Source: Macrobrachium rosenbergii
Taxonomy: Eukaryota > Arthropoda > Malacostraca > Decapoda > Palaemonidae
DNA: 64,000 nt
Assembly (NCBI RefSeq): GCF_040412425.1
Contig: NC_089782.1
Location: forward strand, 19,129,122 to 19,193,121
Direction: 5' to 3'
Both the position numbers and the translations under genes were made by a program. This document shows positions 46,801 through 58,240 of the stretch, one piece after another. A model generated the notes under the pieces. That model did no database searches and had not been told where the DNA came from. It saw only the letters and a program-made list of their open reading frames with translations. How positions within the stretch are numbered: position 1 is the stretch's first letter; every line of letters starts with the position of its first letter.

Positions 46801-49139
46801 AATTTTCAAAATAATTAAGCCACAAATTAACTACATACTATAGCATCTTTACCTGTTGCTAGATGGGCATATGTGGAAGAATGGTCAAGAATACATTCCT
46901 TTTTATCAGAGAACTTTTAAAGAATGATAAATTATTTTGTAACCTATTTATACAGGAGGGAACAGTTCCTCTTTGAAGCATTTAAGTGTATGCACTTTTT
47001 CAAAAAGTGGCAATAAAAAGAATTTGATTTTTCTAACATCCTCGCCCCTGTTAATCTTTCTTTTTATGTCGAGTGACCTTGTATTTATCTAGGATATGCT
47101 TCCTTGAATCATCTGAAAAACAAAATTTCTACCTGGGTCTAGTAAAACACATACCTTACTAAGTGGGCTGGACAAAGATGGTTTGATGATTCTCTCTTCA
47201 AAAACAGTTGCAGTAAGATTCACAGTTCCTGTGGAAAATTCTACACAATTTAAAAGATCCTTCCTGCCAAGTGAAGTTAAATTACTAAAGGATGACTAAA
47301 ACAACAATTAACAACACCATTCTATCTTTAAAGTTTAGGGTTAAACAATCTATGAATATTTTCAGGTTGTCTCCATGGATTTAGTTGGGGGGCTGATAAG
47401 ATAATCCCCTGAGGTCCTTGCTCAAAGTGTCATCTAAGTTTGACTTGGCCAGAATTTTCCTCAGCCAAAACCAAGCTAGACAACATGTATATCACAACAG
47501 AGGGTTATCCCAAACTGACTTAATGAGTCCAGAGAATCAGTGCTACTGGATGACAGATTATGAAAGATTTTTAAAAGCAATGATGACACTGAAAGTTTAA
47601 CAATACATGGCTAGAATGAAAAGTGCTACAAATCCACTCCTTTCAAGCATTTTACCTAACAGACTCTGATTTTTCTGGTACAAGAGCTTTATCTCCATTA
47701 CCATAATTAACTGAATGAGGAAACAAGAATAAACAACGAGCACCTGGGTTCATGTAAAACTAATAGGAAAAATTACTAATCCTCCATGGCTTATCCAAAC
47801 AGCATTAATAAATGTTTAACAAAGGACTTTTAACTTGCAAAATTCACAATGTAATGTTACAAATACTAATTTTCAACAACTTATACAGATGGATACACCA
47901 AGAGATAGTGGTGTTATTGCGCTGTTATCCATGGTGATCACAGAAGCTCAAAACCACTCCTGTAACTCAAGAAGGTCAGGCACTTAGGATTAAATCCGAA
48001 GTTCTGCCAATTTGTTTTTTCAAAGTTGACTCCATGACTGACAAACCAAACAGGGCCAGGAAAGCTTAAAAATGCAATTAAAACTGTTGGAAAAACTAGA
48101 CATTTCATTACAGCAATTTAACAAAGATAAGTCTTGGGAAGCCATCAACAGTCTCTTTCTGTTGGGTCCATTCAACACAGGCAGAAAGGTATCAACAAAA
48201 CAGATGGCTTTTTGTATTTTAATAAAACCTCTTTTAGACAAAAATTAAAACTTTGAACTGAAATTAACACAAAGGACACCATTATTATAGATCATTTTCC
48301 TATAAGTGGTTAGACATAAAATGGGTTCTCTCAATTCTTGTCCAATAATAAGAAATATGAAATCCTTTAGGATAATGTACTACCGTGGTCTTTATCATTC
48401 CCCTTGACATGACTGCAAGAGCCTTCGAGATTAAGTTCTTGTCTCTAACCCATCAAATCTTATTTCACATGAACTGCCCACCAGAGTCAAATCACTGTGA
48501 TAACACATAACAGTCAAACACTCTGGGTCTTACCAAATAACCACGTGGATGCATGGTACAAGATCAGATGTACCAATAGAATAGAACAAAGCAGAGAGTC
48601 TCCCAGCAATGAGGCTAAACACAATGAAGGAGCATTCAGCATTATTTAATCACATTTAATTTCTTGCACCAGGTACTTTTCATTACAATTAATTTTTTTT
48701 TTAACATGCCACATCATTCATTATGATTTCATACCCTTATTTATTGGTCACAACTTTATTCAAATATTCAGCAATTTCCTTCACTATTAAACTTTAACAT
48801 AAATTTTTTTAATGAAGAAAAGAGACTGACTGCCTGTATGCCCTAAATATCATATCCTTTGTTTGGTTCCTTCAATTGCTCCAGTTTATGTAGTCATTAG
48901 CTGAAAAAATGGAATAGCAACATGAATCATATTCATGCAGTACTTCCTGCAACTGATATATTTATCAAATTTACTCCAGGTTGGAGATTTTACTGCTGAA
49001 AAGAAAAAATATAATACAAAGCTGTATGAATTTCAAAAACAACATTACTACAACTACATACATGACCTTCAATGGAATGGTGCCATCACTGTAAAACTAT
49101 TGACAATAAATGCCACAAAAAATTCTTATGCTGAAATAT
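46801..49139. other. GTF2H1 intron segment; missing exon expected here
   Basis: By order and phase, the absent exon(s) for about residues 52-125 should lie between 46166 and 56401 outside the DIRS insertion, so mainly in this stretch. I could not find QKISPEG-, LLPKFKRK- or QLYKDL-like coding with splice sites. The rest shows only faint retroelement-like readings, for example near 48380-48470 on the minus strand. Confidence 0.4.
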
Positions 49140-49370
49140 GAAGTTTTCATAATAAAACTAATATTGTAATACTTACCTGAACACCTGAATTGGCCCTTAA
49201 TCCCACTGGCCGAACAACTCTTAACTACCCATCCCACTATGGTAGAATTTTAACAACCAGCGTTACCAACGCTGCAGGTAAATCTTGTCACTTGAGCTAC
49301 CATAATAAACGGTTGGCAACGCTGACACAGGTGTGCGCCCGACACGCCCCATTTTCATCAATTGCTTTAT
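49140..49370. repeat. DIRS copy C left ITR (3' end of element)
   Basis: Inverted counterpart of 55815-56025, about 200 bp with high similarity. The outermost part GAAGTTTTCATAATAAAAC is found only here and, inverted, in the internal complementary region. Confidence 0.88.
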
Positions 49371-49414
49371 TCAAGGTCAAAATTGATGTGGGGAAGGAGG
49401 GGTGGGAATCATTC

Positions 49415-49500
49415 AGGTGTTCAGGTAAGTCTTGCCAATATGGATTTTATTATGAAAACTTCGCTATTGCAATACACTCCTGAACACCTGAATTAGCCCG
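49415..49500. repeat. DIRS copy C internal complementary region
   Basis: The first half (TTCAGGTGTTCAGGTAAGTC to TTTTATTATGAAAACTT) is complementary to the left outer end. The second half (ATTGCAATACACTCCTGAAC to CCTGAATTAGCCC) is complementary to the right outer end. This two-part complement is diagnostic for DIRS elements. Confidence 0.85.
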
Positions 49501-50639
49501 ATTAACAGCATTTTAGAGGAGGAGGGATCAATTCTATTGCATGCCCCTTTGACAACCACAGAGATGGTAGCTCATCAATCTTGCTCTGCATAAGATATCC
49601 ATTTAGCCAAACACTCACCATATCAATCAATGATTTCAGTGAAGAGACATGTTAGAGGAGTACTTTTGATCGAGTCAGGTCAGTACTCTTGGCTAGGATA
49701 CCTATCTAGTTAAACACTCACCTTATCAATCGTTGCTTTTGGTGATGAGACATGATGGAAAGTACTTTGATTGCCCGTCAGGTCCCGTACTGTCTCAGTC
49801 CATTCGACCTCCCATGTGGTTCTTCAGAACCTCTCATGCATGGAGGAGTACAGTGACCTCCCATGTGGCTATTCATAGCCTCTCATGTATGGAGGAAATA
49901 AAGTAGTGTGCCGAACAGCTGATCCTCCAGATAAGGTCCGACGATCGGCCAGAAAAAAGTATCTTGGGGCGTGACGAATAGCCTAGCCTACTAGAGTACC
50001 CCTTGGACTCTCGTAGGAAACTATCAAAGACTAAGATACTTAAACGTACTAAACCTAAGTTCTTTTGATTATATTATCACTGTTGCCTAAGAATTCTAAA
50101 GACTAAAAAGGAATTCTCTCTATCTGGTTAACCTAAGAATCTCTTCACAATGCGAATACCGCATCAGCTAAATAAACGTCCCTAGAAAATAGACTTCGCA
50201 GCTAACGGACTAAAAGAAATAACCCTCCGCACTAACCGAATACCATCTCAGCTAAATGAACGACCTTTAGATAATAGAACTTCGCCACTACATGTGCAAA
50301 ATAGTGCGACATCTCTTGATCTCAGAGTCACTGGTGTTGCTACTGTTGTTACTACTACAATTATAAACTGAAGTTTGATGTTCGATGCGTTCTCACATTC
50401 AAAGCGGTTTGCAGACAATGAAGCCCCTGCCCACAAAGTCAGGCTTGAACAGACTTTCTTCAAACCGTTCGAAAATGTGTTCAACAACCAAATACCCCAT
50501 TCACGTTCGGACATCACTTCAAACACAGGTCTGCCGAACGCGTTCGCGAACCGTTGACCGATGTAAACCCCTTGGGAGAATAACCCTCCGAACCTCTGCG
50601 TTAATACCCCTCAGCTAAATGAGCACCCTACATAATAGA

Positions 50640-51350
50640 CTTCGCCGCTAAACACTGTGGTAGATCAAACATCACTAAGTAAAATGAGTAAACACTGAGA
50701 CGGACTTCAAGTAGCTGCTTCCAGAATAGACGGAGTAAATAATTCCTGGGAAAAGGAAGATGAATTGGACATACTCCAAATACTGTCGCGGTGGGAAAAT
50801 ACAGAGCTGAAGAGGCGGCTAAGAACAACCTGGAGAAGCCCAGTCTCACAAAGTAACTAATCACATTCTCTGTGACGGCAGACGGGAAGGATTCAGGGAG
50901 ACACAAGTGTGTCTTGAAGCGGAAGGAGTTTCGCAACCCTTGATAAATACTTTTAATGCTCCCACCGGACATAAAGGTATCTCCGCTGGATCGCCAGTAA
51001 TGAACACTTGCAGATAAGAACGTTAAACGAGCGAGGCAGAGTTTTAACCTCAACTCTTTCGTCATACAAATTCCGGAAGACAGACAAATATGTATCATTC
51101 TCACAGGAACCCAACCTAGAAACTGCCTGAAGCTCAATTTTAACCCCTTTAGCTGAAGTTAAAGCCGTAAGAAAAGGCAACTTCTCAGTGTCTTAACGTT
51201 ATAGTTTCAATAGGCTCAAAAAGGCAGGGGGAAAGCAAGATAAATATTGAAATACTTCCAATAAGTCCCAATAAGGGCGCCGAGTTGGCAAAAACAGGAC
51301 GTTCAATCTTACAAGAACTTAATCAACGATTATCTTACCTGAAACTTCAG
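50640..51350 (-). pseudogene. DIRS copy C tyrosine recombinase
   Basis: Minus-strand blocks read FLTALTSAKGVKIELQAVSR (about 51110-51175), then a CPVGALKVFIKG segment with following HTCVSLNPSR (about 50890-50960), and near the end a SVFTHF box (about 50660-50690), where active copies have the Tyr nucleophile in F-x-x-F/HYL. Several stops interrupt it. Confidence 0.82.
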
Positions 51351-51799
51351 GAATGTGGAAACTAAACATACCGCTAATCTTGGCGGTAGTCAGCAATGGC
51401 CGAATACAAAAAGACTCTTGATTTTCCAGAGGAATAAAGGAAAATCCGCTATTTTGGCTATGAAAGATCAAGAGATGGAATGACCTTCCTTACGACACTA
51501 ACTTCTATACCATTGCTAGCTGAACCTGGTAAGGCTTCGGGTTGACTTAATCTAAAAGAAAACTATTTAGGCACAATTTTCGGAGTCCCGGACTGTTTAG
51601 CGGCTCTCTACAGTTGTCCTGCAACTAGGTCCAGCACGTGAGGGTTTGGATAATAATAGAAAGAATGCGGTCGTCTGGTGGTAATAGTTCGCATTGGTAG
51701 GGACAATGGAACTTCCGTGGAGCTCTAGGAGTTCTGGAAACCATGCGTGTTATGGCGAGCTATTAGAGTCCAGGTCGTCTTGACACTCTCGCAATTTCC

Positions 51800-52450
51800 T
51801 ATTACTTGATTAATGAGACCGGATGGAGAAAAGGCGTACACTTGCAAGTGATTCCAACTTGTAAAGTCACCTTGGTGACTATTGAAATGGGGATACCATT
51901 AGAGAAATAACCGGAAGGCGATGGTTTAATCATGTCGCGAATAAGTTGACAGTTGCTGGTCACTACCCGGAGAACCCGACATATTACTTCCAGAGTCAAA
52001 GTCCACTCTCCCCTCAATACATTGAATGAGGCGACCTAGCGAATCTGCCCGCACTTTGGGACTCCGATATAAATTGGGGGGAAGAGACTTTCGTTCTTCG
52101 CACCCTCTCAGGACTATGTGCTATAGTATAGTATTGAGTTCTGTTGAGCCTGTTCCCCTCGAGTTCTTCAGATGCGACACAGCAATTACCCTGTCGCTAA
52201 ACATAGCCACTACTCTGTAGCGCACTAAGACTGAGAACAACTGAGGGCTTCCTTTACAGCATTGATTTTCCCGAAAGATTTATTGACTCTCTCGTTCGAG
52301 GCCTGGATCAAGGTTGAACAACCTTGAACTGAGGCATCTGTGTACAGATGAATGTCAGGAAGAGGGGAGTCGATAGACCTTTCCCCTGTCAGATGCATTT
52401 CTGACTACCAAACGATCCAACAGGCAAGAATCGCTCCCGACTATAACAGC
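51800..52450 (-). pseudogene. DIRS copy C RNase H region
   Basis: LPDIHLYTDASVQGC (about 52330-52370) matches the first RNase H Asp motif L-x-TDAS-x-x-GWGA. VIAVSHLKNSRGTGSTELNT (about 52120-52180) matches the DNTTAVA-x-x-x-x-GGT region. GEWTLTLEVICRVL (51960-52010) matches the conserved W-x-L segment after RNase H. Frames change between blocks. Confidence 0.82.
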
Positions 52451-52528
52451 GTTCATTGTGTGGAAGTCCCAGCAATTCCTAAGACATACCTTAAGAGAGA
52501 GCGCATTCGAGGACGAGACCCTGGAATT

Positions 52529-52558
52529 AAAGAGAGAGAGAGAGAGAGACAGAGAGAG
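52529..52558. repeat. (GA)n microsatellite inside DIRS copy C
   Basis: A short AGAGAG run with one C interruption, at the RT-RNase H boundary of the element. Confidence 0.85.
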
Positions 52559-52599
52559 ATTCTCCCTAAGAGGCTTCTCCAAGCTGGTAATGGCCGTTC

Positions 52600-53420
52600 C
52601 CTGTTGGACGGAACCCTTCTATCTGTGAAGGACCGATTGGACTCTCTCTAGGGTTGTGAAACCCTCAGATGAAGAGAGAACTTACCTGAATATGTTAAGA
52701 ATTCCATACAATTCCCTCGCTCTTACTAGCTCCTCTGGAGAGGAGGCCAGTTAAACGATCGTCTAGATACTTCAACACTCTCTTACTTCAACACTGTATC
52801 ATCTAGATACCTCAACACTGTATCGTCTACGACAATCGTCACTTCCAACAATTGTTGATACTTCGACACTCTGGAGACACTCTGTCCTCAACGAGTTAAT
52901 TGAAGAAACCATGAATTTCGTCATACTGGCTACGTCATCATCCTTGAACAAAGAATTAGCTAAGGCTAATGGTGTTCTAAGCAATCCCTCTTATGAATGT
53001 CCGGATACTGAGGGGAAGATGACCAAGATAGAAATTTCGACTTTCCTGCTCCAAAAAGCGGCCAAAGCTTTTCGCCTGGTGAGCCAAACCCCAGAGATAA
53101 ATTTATTGGGCTGCCAACAGCCACGGATCCGAAGGGACCTAGCCGTCACTCTTTAGAACCCCATTACAATAACTTGACTGCATCCAGAAAGAATGCACAA
53201 GAGCCTCAGTCTGATTAAGTTAACACATACCCCCAAGCACCTGCTTCCTAGAGAAGTCCCTACGAGCGAAACGATGCGGAGACTTAAACAGGAATGCCTC
53301 AACCGATTCGTTGAGGGCAACCTGACACCTGCCAAAGATTACCTCGAACTGCGGAAAGTCGTCCTACTCGGAGAGAAGAGAAGAGTGCTGTCTATTAGAA
53401 GCAACTACCGATGCGCTTAA
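52600..53420 (-). pseudogene. DIRS copy C reverse transcriptase
   Basis: The catalytic box is readable as KYLDDRLTGLLSRGASKS on the minus strand at about 52720-52775. Immediately upstream, GTTGAAGTATCTAGA-type words are repeated around 52765-52815, giving extra partial YLDD readings from a local duplication. The remaining RT motifs are heavily broken. Confidence 0.7.
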
Positions 53421-53999
53421 CATGCTTCCAAAGCCTGGCTAACCCGATCGAACCAACCAGGCAACACGAAAAAGAGGCAGGAGCTGGTTTAGTGTCTTAA
53501 AAAACCTCAAAACTGGGAGATCCGGAGCTCTTGCTTGAGGGTACGATGAAGTAACATACTCAAGCCTGTGTCCGCAATCGTACTGCTGGCAAGAGGACAT
53601 TCTAAGTCCGCCAGAATCTCCTGCACCTACAGATAAGAATCCTGTTCCTGCAATGTCGAGCGGTCTAAGACCGACAAAGGAGGAGGCACTGGGCGGCCCG
53701 GACAACGATGAAGAGTCCGCAATCGGACCAGCCTAACCAGAATGCTGCGCACCGCACCTAATGGTACCAGAGCTGAATCCGCATTGTTGGACCCGCCAGG
53801 AAGAGAAGGCTAAACCAATAAAAAAAAAAAAAAAAAGCGATTCCCCATTATTACCAAGGGAAGGCGAGTGAGAGTAGCCAAACCAACACTGTTAAATCTT
53901 GGGGAGGATGCGCAAACGAAACCGCTGCAGAGGACGGAAGAAGATGAAGGAGAGAGAATGAAAGAGGTAGAAGCTAGCCTGAGTTACTGCCGCGGAAAA

Positions 54000-55760
54000 T
54001 GCAGGCGATGAAAGCCGCAGATCGCTCGAAGAAGGTACTGCACGCTCTGCCAAAACTGCGGAGCGCAAACCCGAACTGTAATCGACAGGAAAACGCTGTG
54101 AAATACCTGATACTATCGGGACAGCCGCATGAAGCAGAAGCAAGGGGTTGCACATACCTGAAGGGATGGAACAAGAGACCCCTGCGGCCAGAATCTACCG
54201 AAACAGGGTTTTTGCCTGTCCGGAAGCTCCTCCTACCGGAGAAGACTACTAAGGAAGGAAAAGGTGGGAGGCATAGGAATAGCAGATGCATAAAAAGTTA
54301 CCTGAGAGGAGGAAAACCAAAATTGAAGGAAGAGGGAAACGGAAGATGTGGAAGCCGCAGGAAAGACCGGACAGAAGAAGACAGGGCTGAAGAGGAGACT
54401 GAAAAGGGAGTAACAGAGAATGTGGGAGCAGATGAAGTGACAGATAACAGAAGACAAAAAAAAAAACAAAAAGGAACGACGGTACACCCGAATCTGGCCC
54501 CCTCAATAATCCTGAAAACATATCCGACATGAATTCTGGACACTACTGTGTCACATACTCTCTAATGTTAGAGAAAACATTCGAGAAAAAATATAACCTC
54601 TTGCCATAGGTCTATACCCATCGAAAAACCCCGCCATCCATCTTAAAAACCGCCACAGCCAATTGCAGGTCCCGCAAATTACTTTAGAAGCCGAAAGGAC
54701 GCACCATAATCCGCCTTACTAGATGGAGGAGTAGAAAATACAGGGAAGGGAAACTAAAGTAGGAGATTTAGAAAACAGTAGGAAGTGAGTTAGAAGCGAA
54801 AGCAGAAGGATTCTGCCCCCGTAACTGAAACATTGACTTGAGACTGAGCCAGATCGAAAGAAGAGATGGAGAAACTCTTGTCAGAGCACAAAACCACTCA
54901 AACCGAAACCAGAACCCGTTCAGGAGAACGACACTGCACGTTAAAACCTTCTCCTCCCTACCAAACCCAAACCTATCCTCTTTTATCACACCTAGATCTT
55001 GATCTAACACTATCAAAATTAAATTTATCAATATTACAAGGGGGTGGGGAATCCTTCACTGCCTGCTCCCGCACTGAGGGGGCGGCAGACCTACCCACTC
55101 AGAGGCTTGCGGTTCTGCCATTTCCTCAGCACCACGTTAGGCTGGTTCTGGAACAGGCAGGGAGCTGAAAAGGAAGAAGAATTAGACATCCCTAATACTA
55201 CTATTATCCCTATCTGCGAAATGTTGAAGACTAGCTATTGAATTTTCCTTACTAATTGCAATCCTATCCTCTATCTGTTTGACTACCATTGAACTTCGCT
55301 AAATCCATCAACTGATCTGTAGCAGAAGTCTGAGACACTTGAGGCAACGAGAATCTGACCGGCGTCTGCGCGTTACTAGCCAAAGACTTGCAATGACGAA
55401 TGTAAACATCCCTCTCTTTGCCTTCCAATGGGAACATTCATCATAATGAGTCTGGACATCACAATTAACCTTCCTACATACCTTGGCGGAATGTCTATCG
55501 TGTCTCAAAGGTACTCATCCCGTCTTTGCAGGGAAGAAGCGATGGCGCCAGAGTCGCCCGTCGTAGGCAGTCGAGGCGGCGTCGAGCCGATGGCACGGTA
55601 GTAGAAGGTGAAAAGTCTGTGGCCATAATCGGGACCGGGAACCAGCGGTCCAAATCCAAAAGATGTTCCACGTCGAAGATATCCAGAAAATCCGGGAGAA
55701 AAACCGTTAAATCCAATCCAGGTCTTCACCACAAGTCCAAAATACAAAGAAGTTGGGCAA
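54000..55760 (-). pseudogene. DIRS copy C gag-like region
   Basis: Position upstream of RT and a readable His/Cys stretch (VNCDVQTHYDECSHWKAK, about 55410-55470) resembling the DIRS gag C-x-x-x-x-H-x-x-C-x-x-W pattern suggest gag. The rest is low-complexity or broken. The plus-strand Lys/Glu/Arg-rich frame at 53999-54532 is an antisense reading. Confidence 0.5.
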
Positions 55761-55814
55761 TAAGTTAAAACGCTTTGCAGAAGGAAACAACCTTCCAGCA
55801 GCGCAAACAAAAAG

Positions 55815-56025
55815 CAACTGACGAAAATGGGGCGTGTTTGCGCAAACCTGTGTCAGCGTTGCCAACCGTTTATTATGGTAGCTCAAGTGACAAGATTTTA
55901 CCTGCAGCGTTGGTAATGCTGGCTGTTAAAATTCCCACTATAGTGGGATGGGTAGTTGAGAGTTGTTCGGGCTAGTGGGATTAAGGACTAATTCAGGTGT
56001 TCAGGGAGTGTATTGCAATATTCTA
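55815..56025. repeat. DIRS copy C right ITR (5' end of element)
   Basis: Inverted counterpart of the left ITR. It ends TGTATTGCAATATT, whose complement forms the second half of the internal complementary region. Confidence 0.88.
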
Positions 56026-56401
56026 GTTATATGTATGATATTATGGAATTATTTAAGCTTTATACAATAGTTACATGCTAATCTATGCATGTGAACATGT
56101 GTACAGTTCATTGCAATAAAAATACATCACTTGGGAATGAACTATTTTCATAAGTTACTGGTTTATCAATACAACGTCAATTCAAATATTTTTTCTTTTT
56201 ACTAAGTTGTGATAATCTGACAAAACAACTTAAATTTCTCCAAAAACAAAAGCAGCTTCACTTAATGATGGGCATATAAACAAAGTAAACCTTTAACACA
56301 GAAGTTGAATTAAACAAGCCTCTACAAGAATCTTTTCACATTCTACCTAATTCATAAAGTGTCTTTGTATCCCACAGTGAACAACCATACAGCATACTTA
56401 C

Positions 56402-56556
56402 TTCGGATATCACTATACTGAACGCTAACCGTAAAAGTGTCTGAGTCATCCATCATCCAGCCGACTCTGGACTGAGAAAGGTAAAGCTGTCCATTATTTT
56501 TCTTGTAGCGGACATGATTCACCTGAAGAAGGATATCTTCCCTCTCACCACTCATC
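56402..56556 (-). CDS. GTF2H1: GTF2H1 first coding exon (PH-like domain start)
   Basis: The acceptor TTCCTCAG sits at 56557 and the ATG at 56555-56553, one base inside the exon. The exon encodes about 51 residues starting MSGEREDILLQVNHV, with VRYKKNNGQLYL and VGWMMDDSDTFTV. These match the p62 N-terminal strands (VRYKK, LYL, W and the F/VTI segment) and end YSDIR where homologues have YADI. The donor GTAAGTATG follows 56402 and leaves phase 1. The next homologous segment (QKISPEG-like) was not found downstream. Confidence 0.92.
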
Positions 56557-57289
56557 CTGAGGAAGTATAAATAAAAATTGACTCTTAACATATTTAATAC
56601 CAAATTTTAAGGCAAAACAAGGCATCCCCTTGAAATGAGCATTAGCATACTGACAAATGCTGCCCTTGCTATACAGTGGGACTAATAAGGTTGAAAGAAG
56701 AAGAAAGGCTGCTCCTGCTCTTTTACCTTTTGACTAAGAACTTTCCAGAGTAGTACTTTGATATTTTGGTTATTACCTCCCAATTTTTATAAACTAAAGA
56801 CTTTATTTTGGCATCCCCCTACTTACCTAACTTTCAGTGGTGGTTGCTGATTGACTGAATGATTTATGAAATTTAAGCTGTCAAGCCAAGGATTGGGGCA
56901 ATTTTGGCCATTCAGCACTTAAAAGTGCTGAGTACAGTATAATGGCTTGTAAATTTAAATCTGAATCAACTGCAGTGATCAAACAGTTTGGAGATGGGAA
57001 GAACTCTCCTCATTTTCAACAATTTTTTCTTTCTCTACGAGATTTTATCGAACCTAAATTCAGCTGTTTATTAGAGTGGGAAAAACAAAATTTTAGGTCA
57101 GATTACCTACTCAACTACAGTATTCAACAATTAACAAAGGCCCCTGAATAAAATGCTAGGTTATGGCAGGAACAACCTACTTCAAACAAAGACATCCCTT
57201 ACTTCTTAACCTCATATTATTAGATTAATAATGAGGTAGATCATTTTGTTATTCAAAAAGTCTTCACTTGTATCACACTTGGACCCTAC

Positions 57290-57407
57290 TGCATCAACCA
57301 AGACTTGAGAGAAATTTTTTCTTTTCCACAAATGAACTGTAACTAGTAGTAGTAGTAGTAGTAATAGTAGGAGTAGGAGGAGGTAGTAGTAGTAGGAGTA
57401 GGAGGAG

Positions 57408-57444
<37 letters not shown>

Positions 57445-57522
57445 GAGGGGAGGAGGAGGAGGACCCTAATGCATCAACCAAGACTTGAGAGAGAAATTTT
57501 TTCTTTTCCACAAATGAACTGT

Positions 57523-57564
<42 letters not shown>

Positions 57565-57575
57565 GAGGAGGAGGA
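57290..57575. repeat. (TAG/GGA)n repeat with duplicated flank
   Basis: AGT trinucleotide runs, interrupted by GGAGGAGG, lie at 57338-57465 and 57524-57575. The ~50-bp flank (CATCAACCAAGACTTGAGAG to AAATGAACTGT) occurs before each run, at about 57292 and 57474, so the whole unit of about 182 bp is tandemly duplicated. It is in the 5' intron of GTF2H1. Confidence 0.9.
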
Positions 57576-58040
57576 TACTGTAATCTGTTTTACCATACTG
57601 TAATTTGTTTCAATTTAGAATTAAGGACTGAACAACGTAAGGAATACCTTACAAAACACCCGCATCACAGACAGGACACTGTATATCAAGGTAAAAGACT
57701 ATAAAAATAAATCCCAAGCATATCATCCTGTAATCATAGCCTTTGTTCTTACAAACTGTGTGACACAACAACATATTTCCAAATTCAAAAGCGTAACTAT
57801 ATGACGCACATACAATTTTCTTTTGGCGAGATGGTAAAATCCTCACAGAAAAACAGGCATCACATAGCCTACCCCAACAACCAAGTTATTGAAGTTGTGT
57901 CAGCATTTATTTACCAACAAATGCACATTCACATAAGAGCTGGTAAGTCCATAACCCAAGTTACCAATAAAATTACACAACTGCTGAATCCTCCTCATTT
58001 CATCCTCCCAAGGGTAAATAAAAGAATGAATAAATATATG
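57576..58040. other. 5' intron segment, nothing recognised
   Basis: Unique-looking AT-rich sequence with no coding or repeat terminus recognised. Confidence 0.5.
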
Positions 58041-58240
58041 CAGAGTACTGTATTACTAAAACCATTAACAAAAGAAAGAAAACTCGTAAAAATCCTCAAT
58101 TATTTTCCAACAACATAAAAAAAATATAATTAGCATATTCTAGAGTACTGTATTACCAAAACCATAAACAAAAGAAAACTTGTAAAAATCCTCAATTATT
58201 TTCCATCAACATATAAAAAAATATAATTAGCAAACTCCAA
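58041..58240. repeat. ~100-bp tandem duplication
   Basis: Two adjacent copies of an AGAGTACTGTATTAC to ATATAATTAGCA unit differ by a few substitutions and small indels. Confidence 0.88.

Larger units (their letters stand above)
49140..56025 (-). mobile_element. DIRS-type retrotransposon C, full length, 6.9 kb
   Basis: Inverted terminal repeats (49140-49370 and 55815-56025) share CTGAACACCTGAATT ends, GGTTGGCAACGCTGACACAGG and GCTCAAGTGACAAG words in opposite orientation. An internal complementary region at 49415-49500 matches the complements of both outer ends. On the minus strand the order is gag-like region (about 55750-54000), RT (53400-52600), RNase H (52450-51800), tyrosine recombinase (51350-50640). 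The overall plan matches DIRS. All coding parts carry stops and shifts, so the copy is dead although structurally complete. It occupies the GTF2H1 intron between exons 56402 and 46165, in gene orientation. Confidence 0.9.
18309..56556 (-). other. GTF2H1: GTF2H1 gene span (TFIIH subunit p62)
   Basis: GTF2H1 encodes the p62/Tfb1 subunit of TFIIH, the core complex acting in RNA polymerase II initiation and nucleotide excision repair in the nucleus. Nine coding exons on the minus strand follow the p62 order: N-terminal PH-like domain, BSD-domain region, central linker, C-terminal helical region. Junction phases agree and splice sites fit consensus apart from one GC donor. Exons found total about 452 residues, and a gap of about 75 residues (one or two exons, roughly residues 52-125) would bring it near the usual ~550. 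The coding ATG is not in the first exon, because an acceptor precedes it by one base, so a 5' untranslated exon lies upstream. Introns reach 8-12 kb and carry nearly all the mobile DNA of this half of the window. Confidence 0.9.

Noticed and set aside
47160..47300. Minus-strand stretch bounded by CAG and AAG-GTATGTG, considered as the missing GTF2H1 exon
   Set aside because: In the required phase it has an early stop and no resemblance to the missing p62 block.
53999..54532. Plus-strand 177-residue Lys/Glu/Arg-rich frame
   Set aside because: It lies antisense inside DIRS copy C and its composition is explained by a CT-rich minus-strand sequence. No homology recognised.
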